From Chloroflexota bacterium (GTDB lineage Bacteria; Chloroflexota; Dehalococcoidia; Tepidiformales; Tepidiformaceae): a DNA stretch of 64,000 nt. Positions 10,084 to 19,534 of the stretch are shown piece after piece (positions within the stretch are counted from its first letter, which is position 1; every line of letters starts with the position of its first letter). The stretch is from positions 62,001 to 126,000 of the forward strand of contig JAPPBY010000017.1 of assembly GCA_026702615.1 (NCBI GenBank). The letters run 5' to 3'. The notes beneath the pieces are model-generated. The model saw nothing but the letters and a program-made list of their open reading frames with translations, did no database searches and was not told where the DNA came from. The position numbers and the translations under genes are program-made.

Positions 10084-11499
10084 ATGAAGGCGATCGGGTA
10101 CTTCGTCGAGGGAGCGCAGGTGGACGGAGCGGAGCGTTCGCTAAGCCAGCAGACTGAGCGGTTCCTGGCTTTCTGCCAGGAGCACGGGTACCAGGTGGCG
10201 GCGACGTTCGTCGACACAAAGGATGCGGAGGAGGCTGACAGCGGCTTCCGCCAGATGCTCAACTTCATCGAGCGAGGCGACCACGGGTTCGTGGTGGCGG
10301 TGGTAGAAGGGCTGGGCGCGCTGGGAAGCGATCTCGGGCGGGCGGCGCTCAAGATGTTGACGATCGAGGCGGCGGGGGCAACGGTGTACGAGGCTGGGAG
10401 CGGGGAGGAGGCGGCCCGGTCGATCGTGGAGCAGTGGGGCGGACGGACAGCGCGGGCTCCAGTCTCGGAGCGGGTGCGGGCGGCGATGCGGCGGCGGGCG
10501 GTACGCGGCGAGGCGCTGGGGCGGCCTCCCTACGGCTACTGCGTGGGGGCGAAGCGGCGGCTGGAGATCGTCCCGGACGAGGCGGTGGTCGTGCAGTACA
10601 TCTTCCGGCTCTACCTGGAGGAGGGGCTGGGCATCCGGCGCATCGCGGGGCGGCTGAACGAGGAGGACATCCCCACGCGCCGGGGTGGGCGCTGGAGCAT
10701 GGTGAGCGTGCGCGACATCCTGCGGAACCGGGCCTACCTGGGGACGTACTCACGCTTCGGCGTGCGCATCCCGGACAGCCACCGCGCTCTTGTGAGTCCC
10801 TCGGACTTCCGCAAGGTGCAGGAGAACATGGCAAAGCGCCGGCGGGGGGGCACGGGGCGATCGCTGCAGCCGTTCCTGCTCAGCGGGCTGGTGTTCTGCG
10901 GGCGCTGCGACAACCGCATGATCGGGGTGAGCCGCCGCCAGCAGTGGACGACTCGAGCCGGCGAGGAACGCAAGGCCACCTACCGCTACTACCAGTGCGA
11001 GAGCCGCACCAACCAGAACACGTGCTCCTACAACACGCAGCGGGAGGCGGAGTTGGAGGCCCGCGTGCGTGAGCTGCTGGCGGAGCCGAGCGGAGCCGCT
11101 GCGCGCCTCCAGCGCGCTGGCGGAGCCGACGCCTACGCCGAGGAGATCGCGGGCGAGATCGAGCGCATCGAGGGGCGGTTGCGGCAGAACCGGCGGCAGG
11201 TGGAGGCGCTCGTGGGGGAGGCGGCGAGCGGGCAGCTCCCGGTGGAGCGCATGAAAGCGATCGGAGCGGGCCTCGCGAAGGACCAGCGCGAGCTGGAGCG
11301 GGAGGTGGAGGAGGCAAAGGCCCGTCTCGCGGCCGAGCGCTCCGAGGCGGAGCGGGAGGAACAGGCGGAGGCAACGTGCAAGCGACTACTAACGCGCTGG
11401 GACGACTTCAACCTTGAGGAGCGGCAGGGCCTCCTGCGCGAGGTGATCGACCGGATCGAGGTCGACGGCGACGAGGCGCGCCTGCTGAGGCGGCACTGA
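10084..11499 (+). CDS. Serine recombinase-fold protein (resolvase, recombinase and zinc ribbon domains) with apparently degenerate catalytic site
   Basis: GRPPYGYCVG and recombinase domain, CGRCDNRM...YYQCESR zinc ribbon, coiled-coil tail; N-terminal YFVEG replaces YARVS. Confidence 0.85.
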   Translation: MKAIGYFVEGAQVDGAERSLSQQTERFLAFCQEHGYQVAATFVDTKDAEEADSGFRQMLNFIERGDHGFVVAVVEGLGALGSDLGRAALKMLTIEAAGATVYEAGSGEEAARSIVEQWGGRTARAPVSERVRAAMRRRAVRGEALGRPPYGYCVGAKRRLEIVPDEAVVVQYIFRLYLEEGLGIRRIAGRLNEEDIPTRRGGRWSMVSVRDILRNRAYLGTYSRFGVRIPDSHRALVSPSDFRKVQENMAKRRRGGTGRSLQPFLLSGLVFCGRCDNRMIGVSRRQQWTTRAGEERKATYRYYQCESRTNQNTCSYNTQREAELEARVRELLAEPSGAAARLQRAGGADAYAEEIAGEIERIEGRLRQNRRQVEALVGEAASGQLPVERMKAIGAGLAKDQRELEREVEEAKARLAAERSEAEREEQAEATCKRLLTRWDDFNLEERQGLLREVIDRIEVDGDEARLLRRH

Positions 11500-11903
11500 T
11501 GCGCCTTGTCGTGTATGCCGACGGCGCGAGCCGCGGCAATCCCGGGCCCGCCGCTATCGGCGCGAGCGTGCAGAGCGCCGCCGGCGACGAGCTGACATCG
11601 GTCAGCGAGACCATCGGGCGGACGACGAACAACGTGGCGGAGTACCGGGCCGCCATCGCGGGCGTGCGCGCGGCGCACGACCTGGGGGCGACGAGCATCG
11701 ACCTGCGGCTCGACAGCGAGCTGATCGTAAAGCAGCTGGCGGGACGGTACCGGGTGAAGAACGCGGCGCTGCGCCCCCTGTTCGCGGCGCTGGTGGAGGC
11801 GCTGGAGGCGGTGGGGCCGTACACGGTGGGGCACGTTCCGCGGGCGAAGAACAAGCGCGCGGACGCCCTGGCGAACGAGGCGCTGGACCGGGCTCGTCGC
11901 TAG
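11499..11903 (+). CDS. RNase HI family protein
   Basis: YADGASRGNPGPAAIG, NNVAEYRA, DSELIVKQLAGRYRVKN, RADALANEA; TGATG overlap with upstream gene. Confidence 0.92.
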   Translation: MRLVVYADGASRGNPGPAAIGASVQSAAGDELTSVSETIGRTTNNVAEYRAAIAGVRAAHDLGATSIDLRLDSELIVKQLAGRYRVKNAALRPLFAALVEALEAVGPYTVGHVPRAKNKRADALANEALDRARR

Positions 11904-11942
11904 CGCTGGTCAGTCGTGTGGCGCCGCCGTACGCTGGGAAGC

Positions 11943-12313
11943 GATCAGTGGGCCGGGCGATCGCGCCGGGACGTTCGCGTCTCGGTGAGGAAAGTCCGGA
12001 CTCCGCCGGGCAAGGGTGCCAGGTAACGCCTGGGCGGCGCGAGCCGACGGAAAGTGCAACAGAAACATACCGCCCGCAGTGCTGCGGGTAAGGGTGAAAT
12101 GGTGCGGTAAGAGCGCACCGGTGTCCTGGAGACAGGGCAGCCGTGCAAACCCCACCCGGAGCAAGGCCGAATAGGGGAGAAGGGCGCCCGGCCCGTTCGA
12201 ACTCCCGGGTAGGCCGCGTGAGCGTCGCAGCGATGGGGCGCCCAGATAGATGATCGCCGCCATCCGGCCGACCCACCGGAGGGCACAGAATCCGGCTTAC
12301 AGGCCCGCTGATC
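11943..12313 (+). ncRNA. rnpB: RNase P RNA (bacterial class A)
   Basis: GAGGAAAGTCCGGACTCC, ACAGAAACATACCGCC, GGTAAGGGTGAAA..GTGCGGTAAGAGCGCACC, AGATAGATGAT, ACAGAATCCGGCTTACAG; P1 pairing gatcagtgggcc/ggcccgctgatc. Confidence 0.97.
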
Positions 12314-12527
12314 ACCTTCCCAATTGGCCCCGCCCGGAGGGCGGCGAGTGGCCTCGCTGGAGCGTCTCTCTGACGGGCCAGAACGGGGCTCTCGATTTGA
12401 CACCATGAAGCGCCCGGCGTACAACCAAATCGGTTTGCGCCGCGATTCACAATCCCCGACGGAACGCGGTCTCGAGGGCATTCGGGACACGACAGAGAAC
12501 AGGGTGAGGCGAGCAAGAGGAGGCGAG

Positions 12528-13349
12528 ATGCGCCGCGTGCCGCTTCACCGCCGTTTGCGCCTGCTTGCCGCGACGCTTGCCGCGGCCCTGCTGGCCCTCC
12601 TTGCGACCGGTACGGCTTCTGCAATTCAGCCCGGCGGCATTACCGACGAAGCGCGATTGATGAACGACCTCTTCTGGATCGTGACGATCGCGGGCCTGAT
12701 CGTGTTCGGGCTCGTGGGCGCGGCGCTGGTCTACGCGATGATCCGCTACCGCCGCCAGAACGATGAGCTGCCTCCCCAGTTCCACGGGGGCGGCAAGATC
12801 GAGGCCGCGATGGTGGGCGTGCCCGTCCTCATCGTGATCGGGCTCTTCACCATCTCGATGATCATCCTCGTCCAGATCGACGACAAGGCCGAGGACGAGG
12901 CGCTCACCATCGACGTCACGGGATTCCAGTTCTCGTGGCAGTTCGCCTACAACCTCAACGACCTGGGGACGAACACCGACCCGAACGCCGAAGGCACGAT
13001 CGCCGTGATCGGCACGCCCGCGAACGACCCGATCCTCTACATGCCCGTCGATGAGCCGGTGGAGTTCCTGCTCAAATCGAACGACGTGATCCACTCCTTC
13101 TACGTGAAGGACTTCCTCTACAAGCTCGACCTGATCCCGGGCCGCGTGAACTCGTTCACGGTGACCGCCCGGGAGACGGGCGACTTCAGTGCGCAGTGCG
13201 CAGAGCTCTGCGGCACGAACCACGCCCTTATGCGCTTCACCGTGCGGGTGGTGGAACGGGACGAATTCGACGCGTGGGTGGCTGCCGAGGCCGCCCGCCA
13301 GCTCGGGGACGGCGCACTCGTGTCGACCTCGGGGACGCAGGGAGACTGA
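12528..13349 (+). CDS. coxB: Cytochrome c oxidase subunit II (CuA), no fused cytochrome c domain
   Basis: CAELCGTNHALM CuA motif, two TM helices, signal peptide. Confidence 0.94.
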   Translation: MRRVPLHRRLRLLAATLAAALLALLATGTASAIQPGGITDEARLMNDLFWIVTIAGLIVFGLVGAALVYAMIRYRRQNDELPPQFHGGGKIEAAMVGVPVLIVIGLFTISMIILVQIDDKAEDEALTIDVTGFQFSWQFAYNLNDLGTNTDPNAEGTIAVIGTPANDPILYMPVDEPVEFLLKSNDVIHSFYVKDFLYKLDLIPGRVNSFTVTARETGDFSAQCAELCGTNHALMRFTVRVVERDEFDAWVAAEAARQLGDGALVSTSGTQGD

Positions 13350-13358
13350 GGAGGCCCG

Positions 13359-14972
13359 ATGGCAACGGTCGCAGTACCACAGCTGAGCGGCTACCACAGG
13401 CCCGCCGTGCTCGACTGGATCATGACGGTCGACCACAAGAAGCTCGGCATCCTCTACCTGTACTTCACGCTCTTCTTCTTCGCGGTGGGCGGCATCCTCG
13501 CGCTGCTCGTGCGCACGCAGCTGGCGGTCGCGGATAACTCCTTCGTCGGGAACGACGCCTACAACCAGATCTTCACGATGCACGCTTCGGCGATGCTGTT
13601 CCTGTTCATCATTCCCGTCTGGGCGGGCTTCGGGAACTACCTGGTGCCGCTCCAGATCGGCGCGGCCGACATGGCCTTCCCGCGCATCAACGCGCTCTCG
13701 TTCTGGATGCTGCCTCCGGCCGGCATCCTCATGTTCGCCGGCTTCATCGTCGACGGCGGAGCGGCGGACGGCGGCTGGACCGCCTACAGCCCGCTGGCGC
13801 AGCAGACGGGCGTGGGCATGGACATGTGGATCATCGCGGTGATCGTGCTTGGCATGTCCTCCACGATCGGCGCAGCAAACTTCCTTGTGACCATGTTCCG
13901 GATGCGGGCGCCCGGCATGACGATGTTCCGCATGCCCATCTTCTGCTGGACGATGCTGGTGACGGCACTCCTGCAGCTGTTGGCGACACCGGTGCTCGCG
14001 GCCGCGCTCGTGATGCTCTTCATCGACCGGAATTACGGCGGCCAGTTCTTCGACCCGAACGGCGGCGGCAACGTGGTGCTGTGGCAGAACGTGTTCTGGT
14101 TCTACTCGCACCCGGCGGTCTACATCATGATCCTGCCGGGCATGGGCATCGTGTCGGAAATCCTGCCCGTGTTCTCGCGCAAGCCGCTCTTCGGCTACAA
14201 GGCGTTCGTCTTCGCAACCATCGGCATCGGCGGCCTGGGCTTCAGCGTGTGGGCGCACCACATGTTCACCACGGGCTCGGTGCTGCTGCCGTTCTTCGGT
14301 TTCATGACCTTCATGATCGGCGTCCCGACGGGAGTCAAGATCTTCAACTGGCTGGGCACACTCTGGGGCGGGTCGATCTCGTTCCCGACACCGATGCTGT
14401 TCGCGATCGGCTTCGTGAGCATGTTCCTGATCGGCGGCATCAACGGCACCTACAGCGCCGCCGTGCCCGTCGACTTCGCCCTGCACGACACCTACTTCGT
14501 GGTGGCGCACATCCACTACGTCCTGTTCGGAGGCTCGGTCTTCGCGGTCTTCGGCGGGCTCTACTACTGGTTTCCGAAGATCTGGGGACGGCAGCTGAAC
14601 GAACGGCTCGGGAAGCTGCACTTCGTCCTCATGTTCGTGGGCTTCAACGTGGCCTTCTTCCCGATGCACATGCTCGGGCTCGACGGGATGCCGCGACGGA
14701 TCGCGGTCTATGCGGACAGCGCGGGCTGGGAAGCCCTGAACATGCTCTCGACGGGTGGGGCCTTCCTCATCGCCGTGAGCATGATCCCGTTCCTGATCGC
14801 GGTGGTGATGGCCTTCATGCGGCCGAAGGACCAGCCGGACGACCCGTGGGAGGGGAACACGCTCGAGTGGGCGACGACCTCGCCGCCACCGGACTACAAC
14901 TTCGACAGCCTGCCGCCGGTGCGCTCGGAGCGCCCGCTCTTCGACGCGCGGCACGGGGATGAGGCGCACTAG
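13359..14972 (+). CDS. coxA: Cytochrome c oxidase subunit I, YSHP-type
   Basis: 537 aa; FYSHPAVYIMILPGMGIVSE, HDTYFVVAHIHYVLFGG. Confidence 0.95.
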   Translation: MATVAVPQLSGYHRPAVLDWIMTVDHKKLGILYLYFTLFFFAVGGILALLVRTQLAVADNSFVGNDAYNQIFTMHASAMLFLFIIPVWAGFGNYLVPLQIGAADMAFPRINALSFWMLPPAGILMFAGFIVDGGAADGGWTAYSPLAQQTGVGMDMWIIAVIVLGMSSTIGAANFLVTMFRMRAPGMTMFRMPIFCWTMLVTALLQLLATPVLAAALVMLFIDRNYGGQFFDPNGGGNVVLWQNVFWFYSHPAVYIMILPGMGIVSEILPVFSRKPLFGYKAFVFATIGIGGLGFSVWAHHMFTTGSVLLPFFGFMTFMIGVPTGVKIFNWLGTLWGGSISFPTPMLFAIGFVSMFLIGGINGTYSAAVPVDFALHDTYFVVAHIHYVLFGGSVFAVFGGLYYWFPKIWGRQLNERLGKLHFVLMFVGFNVAFFPMHMLGLDGMPRRIAVYADSAGWEALNMLSTGGAFLIAVSMIPFLIAVVMAFMRPKDQPDDPWEGNTLEWATTSPPPDYNFDSLPPVRSERPLFDARHGDEAH

Positions 14973-14974
14973 CG

Positions 14975-15574
14975 ATGGCAGCTCACGGCGCGGCGGAACG
15001 GCAAGGCATGACGAACTCGATGCTCGGGTTCATCCTGTTCCTCGCCTCCGAGGTGATGTTCTTCGGCGGGCTGTTCGCGGCGTACTTCATCGCGCGGGCC
15101 GACGCGCCGGCGTGGCCGCCGCCGCTTACCCCGGAGCAGATCGCCGAGGGCGTGCACCTCGAGCTCGAGGTTCTGCTGCCGGCGATCTCGACGGGCATCC
15201 TCGTGCTCAGCTCGGTCACGATGCAGTACGCGGTGTGGCAGATCCAGAAGGGCAACCAGGGCGGCATGCTCTGGGGCCTGTTCATCTCGCTGGCGCTGGG
15301 CATCGTCTTCCTGGCGGCGCAGCTGTACGACTACACGCAGCTTCACTTCCGCGCCGACGACACCATCTACGGCACGACCTTCTACACGCTGACCGGCTTC
15401 CACGGCGCTCACGTGGCGGGAGGCGCGCTCTTCATTGCGGTCGTAACAGTGCGAGCGCTCGGCGGACAATTCACAGCAGAGAACCACGAGGCGGTCGAGG
15501 CGTCGTCGATGTACTGGCACTTCGTCGATGTGGTCTGGATCGCCCTCTTCACCGTTCTCTACATCATCAAGTAG
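14975..15574 (+). CDS. coxC: Cytochrome c oxidase subunit III
   Basis: 199 aa; SMLGFILFLASEVMFFGGLFAAYF, FHGAHVAGGALF, YWHFVDVVWI. Confidence 0.93.
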   Translation: MAAHGAAERQGMTNSMLGFILFLASEVMFFGGLFAAYFIARADAPAWPPPLTPEQIAEGVHLELEVLLPAISTGILVLSSVTMQYAVWQIQKGNQGGMLWGLFISLALGIVFLAAQLYDYTQLHFRADDTIYGTTFYTLTGFHGAHVAGGALFIAVVTVRALGGQFTAENHEAVEASSMYWHFVDVVWIALFTVLYIIK

Positions 15575-15593
15575 CCGACAAGGACGAACGACT

Positions 15594-16784
15594 TTGGAGC
15601 ACGAGAGCAGCGAGCACGAAGCCCACGTCGGACCCGATGTCCATCTGCCGGATCCGAGTATCTGGCCGTTCGTGGCGGGGCTCGCGATCATGCTGCTCAC
15701 GGCGACCCTTGTCTGGTGGGCGCGGGTCGAGGACCAGCGCAGCCTGAGCGGCCCGCTGCTGGGCGCATCGGCCGCCATCACGCTGTTCTCGGTTGCCGGC
15801 TGGGCCTACGAAGACGGTCGCATGCGCCAGAAGGCGCGCGAGCAGGAAGAACACGCACGCCAGGGCGCGCGCCGCACCCAGGTCATCACCTTCGCCATCG
15901 CCGAAGGGCAGCTTGATGCGGCTGTCGGGGAGGGCGGCGTCATCGACGCCATCCAGAACGCGCACGACGACCTGCGGGCAGCGCCCGGATTCGAGGACCT
16001 CCGCATCAACGTCTCCAGCGCCGAAGAAGGCCCGTCCCAGGTCATCGTCGAGACGACGTGGTCGACGGCCGAGGACCTGGCGGCGTTCGAGGAGACCGAG
16101 CGCGCCATCCTCGACCTGATCAGCCAGCACGGAGACGAGGTGGTGGCGGGTTCGCCGCAGACGTTCGACATGCAGGTGGTGCGCGACACGAAGGACACGA
16201 CGGTGCGGTTCAGCATGGGCGCGGCGGTCTCGCTGTTCGGCGCCCTGCTGGTCGGCGGCTTCGCGGTGGGGGCGGGGCTGAACCTGTTCGCCAGCGAGGC
16301 ATCGGCCGGTGAAGGCGGAGGGTTCGTCCCGGTCCAGCTTGGCCCGTTCCTGGACACGATCACGATCAAGGCGAGCGACTTCGACTACAAGGAAGTCACG
16401 CTGCCACCGGGCGTCGAGTTCACGATGACGCTCGACAACCAGGACGACTCGGTCGCCCACAACATCATCTTCTACCAGGGCGATGTGGCTGCCCTAGACG
16501 AGCCGGTCCTGGAAGGCTGCATCAGTGGCTGCGAAGACGACGGGACGGCGGTGCGGACCGAGCTCGCGACGGGCATCATCCAGCACACGTTCACGTTCAC
16601 CACACCGCCGCCGGGCCGCTACGCCTTCTGGTGCGACGTCCACCCCGACACCATGATCGGCATGCTCATCATTGAGGAAGGGGCGCCGCTCCCGGGCGAG
16701 GCTCCTGCAGCTGAGGAGCCAGTCGAGGGTGAGGGCGAAGGCGAAACCGAAGGGGAAACCGCAGAAGCCGAAACCGAGGGCTAG
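15594..16784 (+). CDS. Cox-associated membrane protein: two N-terminal TM helices (cox IV-like), soluble alpha/beta domain, third TM helix, C-terminal type I copper (cupredoxin) domain
   Basis: TM helices WPFVAGLAIMLLTATLVWW etc.; copper ligands VAHNII...FWCDVHPDTM; TTG start. Confidence 0.75.
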   Translation: MEHESSEHEAHVGPDVHLPDPSIWPFVAGLAIMLLTATLVWWARVEDQRSLSGPLLGASAAITLFSVAGWAYEDGRMRQKAREQEEHARQGARRTQVITFAIAEGQLDAAVGEGGVIDAIQNAHDDLRAAPGFEDLRINVSSAEEGPSQVIVETTWSTAEDLAAFEETERAILDLISQHGDEVVAGSPQTFDMQVVRDTKDTTVRFSMGAAVSLFGALLVGGFAVGAGLNLFASEASAGEGGGFVPVQLGPFLDTITIKASDFDYKEVTLPPGVEFTMTLDNQDDSVAHNIIFYQGDVAALDEPVLEGCISGCEDDGTAVRTELATGIIQHTFTFTTPPPGRYAFWCDVHPDTMIGMLIIEEGAPLPGEAPAAEEPVEGEGEGETEGETAEAETEG

Positions 16785-16798
16785 AGAGCCCCTCTCCC

Positions 16799-18025
16799 CT
16801 ATTCCAGCACACCCTCCACGAGCAGTTCCGTGAACTCGTCGTCGCTCATGCCGAGCGTGCCCTTGAGCACGCGCTCGGTGTCCTCGCCGAGCAGGGGCGC
16901 GGCCTTGGAGGGGCCACCGGGCGTCTTCGAGAGGCGGAAGGCGGGCGAGTCGTAGGTGCGAGCGCCCATGGTGGGGTGCTCCAGCACGGCGTAGTGGCCC
17001 CGGTGCTTGAGCTGCGGGTCGCGGTGCATCTCCTCGGGTGACTTCACGATCCCGGAGGGGACGCCGTTGTCGCGCATCGCCTTGTAGGCCTGGGCGGCTG
17101 TGCGTTCGCGGCACCAGAAGTCGATGTGGCGGTCGATCTCCTTCTGCTCGTTGAGGCGCGACCATTTGCGGCGCATGCGCTCCAGGTCGGTCCAGTCAGG
17201 CCGGCCGATGGCGGCGCGGAATCCCTCCCACTCCTGCTCGGTGAAGCAGGCGATGACGACGTAGCGGCCGTCCTTGCAGCGGTAGGCGCCATGAGGGGCG
17301 GCCTCGGGATCGCGGTTGCCGAGACGCTCGGCTTCACGGCCGTTGGCGGTCCACTCGAGGATGCTGGTCCCGAGGGCGTGAACGGCGCCCTCGAACTGGG
17401 AGAAGTCGATGTACTGCCCCTTGCCGGTGCGGCGGCGGTAGTCGAGGGCCGCGACGAGGGCGAGGGCGCCCACATGGGGCACGAGAAAGTCGGTGTAGGC
17501 GACGCCGGTGCCGATGGGCTCGCCATCGGGCCAGCCGGTCAGGTGGTTGAAGCCGGAGGCGGCCTGGAGCACGTGCCCGTAGCCCATGTAGTGCGCCCAG
17601 GGACCGGTCTGGCCGAAGAGGGGCATCGAGATCATGACGAGGTCAGGCCGCACCTTGCGAAGCTCCTCGTAGTCGAGCCCCAGCTTCTTAAGGGAGCCGG
17701 GCGTGAAGGACTCCGTGACGACATCCGAGACGGCCACCAGGCGCTTCAGGAGCTCTTTGCCCTTCGCCGTCTTCAGGTTGATGGTGACGCCAAGCTTCGA
17801 GCTGTTGAAGTTGGCGAAGTAGCCCGAGTTGTCGTAGTGGGGCTCGTCGTCGGTAAAGGGGCCGGCTCGCCGCAAGGTCTCCATGCGGGTGGCCGATTCG
17901 ACGCGGATGACCTCGGCGCCGTGGTCCGCGAGGTACTTGGCCACCGTCGGTCCGACGCCGACCCAGGAAAGGTCGGTGACACGCAGCCCTTCGAATGGCT
18001 TCGGCTTGCTCCCGTTGCTGGCCAT
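16799..18025 (-). CDS. Class III CoA-transferase (CaiB/BaiF family)
   Basis: FEGLRVTDLSWVGVGPTVAKYLADHGAEVIRVES...; 408 aa. Confidence 0.92.
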   Translation of the reverse strand: MASNGSKPKPFEGLRVTDLSWVGVGPTVAKYLADHGAEVIRVESATRMETLRRAGPFTDDEPHYDNSGYFANFNSSKLGVTINLKTAKGKELLKRLVAVSDVVTESFTPGSLKKLGLDYEELRKVRPDLVMISMPLFGQTGPWAHYMGYGHVLQAASGFNHLTGWPDGEPIGTGVAYTDFLVPHVGALALVAALDYRRRTGKGQYIDFSQFEGAVHALGTSILEWTANGREAERLGNRDPEAAPHGAYRCKDGRYVVIACFTEQEWEGFRAAIGRPDWTDLERMRRKWSRLNEQKEIDRHIDFWCRERTAAQAYKAMRDNGVPSGIVKSPEEMHRDPQLKHRGHYAVLEHPTMGARTYDSPAFRLSKTPGGPSKAAPLLGEDTERVLKGTLGMSDDEFTELLVEGVLE

Positions 18026-18026
18026 C

Positions 18027-19307
18027 TCAGATCACCATGCTACGCCGCAGCTTCGCGATTTCGTCTGCGTCGAGCCCGAGGGTGTGGCCGTAGACCTCCG
18101 CGTTGTGTTCGCCGACGTGGGGGGCGCGCCCCCGCTGCTTCCAGGGCGTGCCGGAGAGCTTCCAGGGAGCGCCCGGGTACACGAACGTCTCGCCGATGTC
18201 CTCGTGGCGCACCTGGACCCAGTAGTCGCGAGCGGCGAGCTGGTCGCTCTCGACGATCTCGCGGGGGCTGTAGACGGGCGCCCAGCCGACGCCACGGGCC
18301 TGAGCCTCGTGCACGAGGTCGTCCTTGCGGCGGGTGCGGCAGAACTGCTCCATGATGCCGACGAGCAATTCCTGCTCGTCCTCTTCCAGCGGTTGCACGA
18401 CTTCGAGTCGCTCGCGCCAGTGGGGGGCGGTGAGGGGGCCAGCCTCGCCGGTCTGGTCGAGCCAGTCGATCATGGCGCCCGAGGTGGGGCCCACAAGGCC
18501 GCCAAGCCCGAGCGCCGCCACCCAGCCGTCGGCTGCCTCGTAGATGTAGCGGGGACCCTCGCGGCCACTGACCATGCGGCCCGAGCCGGGACCGCGGTTG
18601 TTGATCTGGAGGATGTCCCAGGTCTGCTGGGCGTTGTCCATGGCGTTGGCCATCGACTCCTGCATGGAGACATCGACATGCTGCCCAAGCCCGCCGTTCG
18701 CGCCGCGGGCGTAGAGCGCAATCACCGCGCCGACCGCGGCCTGGAGGTTGACCTGCGCGTAGGCCTGGGGCGCGGTGGTGCGGACGGGGCCGCGCTCGTC
18801 GCTGCCGTTGAGGTACATGTGGCCCCCCATGGCAGAGCCGACGATGTCGGTGGCGGGGAGGTTGCGGGCGGGGCCGGTCTGGCCGAAGTTCGTGATACTG
18901 ACGACGACCGCCTCGGGATTCACCTTTACGAGGGCGCGGGGGTCGGCGCCGATGTCCTTCGCGGCACCGGGGGCGCTCGTCTCGATAACAGCATCGGCGC
19001 CGGCAACAAGGCGGTGGAACAGGTCGCGGCCAGCTTCCAGGCGCATCTCGCAGGTGACGGAGCGCTTGCCCGCGTTCATGGCCCACCAGTAGAGGCTGGA
19101 CTCACGGCCCTCCTCGTCCCGGAAGAACGGGCCGTTGGCGCGCGTGCGGTCCCCGGCGCGGGGCTCGACCTTGATCACGTCCGCGCCCAGCTCGGCGAGG
19201 AGCCGGGCGCAGAGCTGGCCCTTCTCGTCGGCGATGTCGACGACGCGGTAGCCGCTCAGGGGGCCATCGGGATGGGGGAGGGGGACACCGTCGGGGCGGT
19301 CGGTCAC
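18027..19307 (-). CDS. Class III CoA-transferase (CaiB/BaiF family)
   Basis: GYRVVDIADEKGQLCARLLAELGADVIKVEP...; 426 aa. Confidence 0.92.
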   Translation of the reverse strand: MTDRPDGVPLPHPDGPLSGYRVVDIADEKGQLCARLLAELGADVIKVEPRAGDRTRANGPFFRDEEGRESSLYWWAMNAGKRSVTCEMRLEAGRDLFHRLVAGADAVIETSAPGAAKDIGADPRALVKVNPEAVVVSITNFGQTGPARNLPATDIVGSAMGGHMYLNGSDERGPVRTTAPQAYAQVNLQAAVGAVIALYARGANGGLGQHVDVSMQESMANAMDNAQQTWDILQINNRGPGSGRMVSGREGPRYIYEAADGWVAALGLGGLVGPTSGAMIDWLDQTGEAGPLTAPHWRERLEVVQPLEEDEQELLVGIMEQFCRTRRKDDLVHEAQARGVGWAPVYSPREIVESDQLAARDYWVQVRHEDIGETFVYPGAPWKLSGTPWKQRGRAPHVGEHNAEVYGHTLGLDADEIAKLRRSMVI

Positions 19308-19329
19308 GCCGGAGTTCTACCGCCGCCCG

Positions 19330-19347
19330 GCGGCTGTGCGCAAGGGC
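19330..19347 (+). repeat. Downstream copy of 18-bp direct repeat gcggctgtgcgcaagggc
   Basis: Identical to 19538..19555 (3' end of hflX). Confidence 0.9.
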
Positions 19348-19353
19348 CGCGAA

Positions 19354-19518
19354 CTACTGGTCACCTTCGAGGTCGCGCCCCCAGATGCGGGCTATCAGGA
19401 GTTCGGGGCCCGGGAGCCACCATGTGAAGGGAAACAGCACAGCCGTCGCGAGGACTTTTCCGATGAGTAAGAGGGCCTCGTCCAGCCACTGCAGGGCTCG
19501 CTCTACGAGGGAGGACAC
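19354..19518 (-). CDS. 54-aa small hydrophobic/amphipathic protein
   Basis: GTG start preceded by AGGAGGGGCT; VSSLVERALQWLDEALLLIGKVLATAVLFPFTWWLPGPELLIARIWGRDLEGDQ. Confidence 0.55.
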   Translation of the reverse strand: MSSLVERALQWLDEALLLIGKVLATAVLFPFTWWLPGPELLIARIWGRDLEGDQ

Positions 19519-19534
19519 AGCCCCTCCTGGATCT

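Noticed and set aside
10084-11499. Active integrase of a genomic island
   Set aside because: Catalytic motifs appear lost, no att repeats or cargo found around it, and it is embedded in housekeeping genes.
12447-14969. 840-aa minus-strand ORF across coxB-coxA
   Set aside because: Antisense shadow of well-conserved cox genes; His/Arg/Glu-rich nonsense composition.
19320-19333. GC-rich inverted repeat gccgcccggcggc as a terminator
   Set aside because: Could be a terminator stem but lacks a T-tract on either strand; not supported enough to list.
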